Below are positions 61,394 to 64,000 of a stretch of 64,000 nt of DNA, one piece after another (positions within the stretch are counted from its first letter, which is position 1; each line of letters opens with the position of its first letter). The stretch is from the NCBI GenBank assembly GCA_012295275.1, contig CM022679.1, positions 31,427,337 through 31,491,336 of the forward strand. The letters are read 5' to 3'. The translations under genes were made by a program, and so were the position numbers. The notes under the pieces are model-generated. The model made no database searches and had not been told where the DNA came from. It saw only the letters and a list, made by a program, of their open reading frames with translations. The stretch comes from Chrysomallon squamiferum. Lineage: Eukaryota > Mollusca > Gastropoda > Neomphalida > Peltospiridae.

Positions 61394-63717
61394 TCATTTT
61401 CGCAGCAGTTGTTTTCTCTGTTGTTCCAGCAGTCCCTCCAGGTGATCAGCTCGCTTTGTGGCAGCCTGGTACTGCTGTCGTAGTTGCTGCACAACTTCTT
61501 CTTTCTTTAATATTGCTTGCTTAACTCTGAAACAGTCACAAAGAACAAATTGAAAATTAAAAATTTACATTTCAGCTTTGAATATTTTGTACACTCAAGA
61601 TGAAATTTTTTTTTTTTAATCTTTTGATAAAAAAAAAATAAAAGTAAAAAATTTAAAAAATTGAGAATACAAAATAGAGAAAATAAATTAAATAGCAAAT
61701 ACAAGGTTTGTGAATAATTGTCATTTTAAAAATGAATAAATATTTATTTAACAAACTCCTCAGTACATTTTAATATTAATAGTTAAATGGTTATCAAACA
61801 TCTTTTTGTGATGATATATAAGAGAAAATAAGAAGTGGGAAAATCACTGAACAGCAAGAATCTTTTATCTGCACTGTATTATGGACATAAAAGCACAACA
61901 GGAGCCTTTCATAATGCCAACACATTACCATAAAGGACTGATTCGAGAATTGTCATAATGCAGGACTAACACTGTGCACTGAAATATAAAATACTTGAAT
62001 GTTAACTTTCACCTCTTATGAACCTCCTCCAATTCATCGTCTTTCTGTCTTCTCAAGTCTTCAGTGTCATTCTTAGCTTTCTCCAGTTCTATCCGGTGTT
62101 TGGCTTTCAGTTCTGCCATCTCCATCTTAACTCTCTTGCTTTCCTCCTCAGTCTGGACAATGCGGTCAGCAAACTCCTGGCGAATGATGTCTGAAACATG
62201 GCCCCTCTCCTCATGTAACTTTTGAGTCAGCTGAAATATTAATGGTTTTAAACAGTAGTTCAAGGAATACTCAGTGTATAAATCTTCATATATATCTACA
62301 TACATACACACATATACAGATTTCTTAATTATTATTATTATATTTTTTTTTAAATAAACAAGAGTGTTATCTTGCAATCTTTGGTGTTTACCTATTTCAA
62401 AAGATGCCACTACTGAATGATTTGATAGATATAAATCAGTGTAGTAGAAGCGATAATTGTTTGGTTTTTGCTATGCATTTTGGTAGGCTTGTCAATTCAG
62501 TGACTCTGAAATACAAATTATCATTTCTACTATACAAAAATTCAATCAACTTGGTCTGAATTAAATAAGATTGATAACACTGCAGCACAAAAATTATTGT
62601 CTACTGAGTGTCAATCACAACATACAAAACAAATTTAAAACTGCTAACAGTTAATAAAAGCAATTTTAGCATCTTACCCTCTTATTATCTTCAAGTTCTA
62701 AATCTTTCTGCCGTATAATTACTTTTAGTCGTTCATTTTCACCCTCCACTTCTGTCAGCTTTGCCTAAAGAAATATTTTTAATTATCAGTTATTAAAAAT
62801 TACACAAAGTGAAAATGAATTTCCAAAAATAAATAATTATCTAAGTCAATAAACAGAGAAATTCAGAACTGTATCTATTTTGCACAGATTATTTAGAGTA
62901 TCCTACACATATGGAATGTTTTTAATCACAAATTATGTCCAGTCAGAAAGTGTGTGGTACAGCTTAAGGGAGTAAGAGTGCCATGTTTATTTTTAATTAT
63001 TACTAGTGACAAACTTTAATTTGATAGTAAATAAATAAATAAATTAAAAACTAAAAGAACTGTTTACCTTCATTTCGTTGTATTTCTGAATTGCTTCTCT
63101 CTCAGATCTTTCCAGTTCTTTTATTTCAGAACTATATTTATCTTTCAAACGTCTGGAAACAGTAATTAAAACAAAATATATTACATTTCATTCATTTAGT
63201 ATGACTCTGAAATGTTGCACTATTAATAAATTACTAACCTTTCATAAAATAAATATATAATTAACTAATCATATTTTACAATACATGTGACAGAATATAA
63301 AATTAATGATTAAATAATTTAACTGTAAAAATAAGGTTCAATATAAATCTCAAAACATTGAACTCCTCTATATGAGCATTTATTTGTTAGTCTGTGAGTA
63401 AAAAAAAAAAACAACAACAAAAAATCATATATAATATTAAATGACTTTAATAATGGTTAATTTTAACAATACTAATAACACATAACTACAGACCTAATTT
63501 TATTTTCTGCAGTTTTCTCGCACTCTTCTCTGGCAGCTGTGGCATCCTCTTCCAGTCTACGTATAACCATGTCTATCTCCTTATCACGGTCCTTCCTCAC
63601 CGTCTCCTTCAACTCTCGCTCCTTGTGAGCCAACCAAGTCTCCTTTTTCTTCATGTAGTTCTCCTCCCAGGACTCCTTCTCTAGTTTTAACCGTTCATGT
63701 AGTTCTCGGATTTCAGT
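61394..63717 (-). CDS. CEP131: Centrosomal protein CEP131 (AZI1), C-terminal part
   Basis: Coiled-coil protein of centriolar satellites and the ciliary transition region, involved in cilium formation. Only the last five exons lie in the window, read downward: 63717-63494, 63152-63068, 62764-62678, 62230-62013, 61526-61394, giving 248 residues and a TGA stop. All frames join. The sequence is almost entirely charged heptads. Landmarks matching the family are EIRELHERLKLEKESWEENY, RKDRDKEIDMVIRRLEEDAT, AREECEKTAENKIR, IIRQEFADRIVQTEEES and the terminal KRADHLEGLLEQQRKQL. The protein ends a few residues after that, as in vertebrates. The 5' part continues beyond base 64000. Confidence 0.94.
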
Positions 63718-64000
63718 CTGCAGAGTAATTCATCACATTAATTTCAAGTTTGTTTCTGACAAAAATATACCTATTAACTATTATGAAACAACCTAAAGTT
63801 TATTTAGTTTTAAGTATTTAATAGCTGATTAAATAAACTCGTATCTTACTGTATTTTTTTTTTTTACTTTAGAAAATTGTTCACTCACTGATCCAGCAAG
63901 TTTATAAATGTTCAAATTAAAAGAAATTTGAATTTTCTAAATCTTTTTTTATTACTCTAATACAAAAAAGCATAAACTAATTAGCTGAAAAATTAATTAA
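63718..64000 (-). other. CEP131: Intron of CEP131
   Basis: Sequence upstream (in transcription sense) of the 63494-63717 exon; the acceptor is CTCTGCAG at 63725-63718. It is AT-rich with poly-T and holds no recognisable exon before the window ends. Confidence 0.7.

Noticed and set aside
1-64000. tRNA, rRNA or snRNA genes
   Set aside because: No stretch with a recognisable tRNA A/B box pair, rRNA or snRNA core was seen by eye. A covariance-model scan would be the decisive test.

Overview
This is a eukaryotic, AT-rich animal nuclear window. The genes are split by short GT-AG introns and the DNA is full of di- and trinucleotide microsatellites. I infer an invertebrate, probably a lophotrochozoan and perhaps a mollusc. 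The reasons are the AT-rich introns, the pair of quiver/sleepless-like Ly6 genes, an L2/CR1-type LINE remnant, a Tigger remnant, and close but not vertebrate-level identity of the conserved genes. The species itself cannot be named from the sequence.

Layout, left to right. (1) 1-18347, plus strand: the 3' part of an axonemal dynein heavy chain, best matching the DNAH7 type. It has 27 exons, running from the end of AAA4 through the stalk and microtubule-binding domain, AAA5, AAA6 and the C-terminal domain. The frame is open through every exon except one: a single extra base in the AAAGGGT stretch at 16110-16116. (2) 23790-25947 and 28292-30257, minus strand: two related genes for small secreted, probably GPI-anchored Ly6/uPAR three-finger proteins with ten mature cysteines. 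(3) 31592-32858, minus: a complete PHF5A (SF3b14b, 110 aa), head to head with (4) 33131-39587, plus: a complete DDX47 DEAD-box helicase (13 exons, 447 aa). Only 272 bp separate the two start codons. (5) 41030-53037, plus: a complete HID1 (21 constitutive exons, 819 aa, plus a phase-compatible 78-nt candidate cassette exon). (6) 61394-63717, minus: the last five exons of CEP131/AZI1, convergent with HID1.

The genes are a mixture. DNAH7 and CEP131 are ciliary. PHF5A (splicing) and DDX47 (pre-rRNA processing) are housekeeping genes on a shared promoter. HID1 acts in trans-Golgi/dense-core vesicle sorting. I see no operon-like functional unit and no evidence of a new multigene system.

The most unusual structure is a recurring pattern. 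In four DNAH7 introns and one DDX47 intron, the intron carries degenerate tandem copies of the adjacent exon edge together with its splice site. Other points are one GC-AG intron, an alternative-exon arrangement near the 3' end of HID1, a Tigger/pogo-like transposon remnant of about 1 kb inserted in a TA microsatellite, and a LINE 3' end in HID1 intron 1. Exon limits were read by hand from splice motifs, reading frame and recalled family sequences, so any single junction could be off by a few bases.
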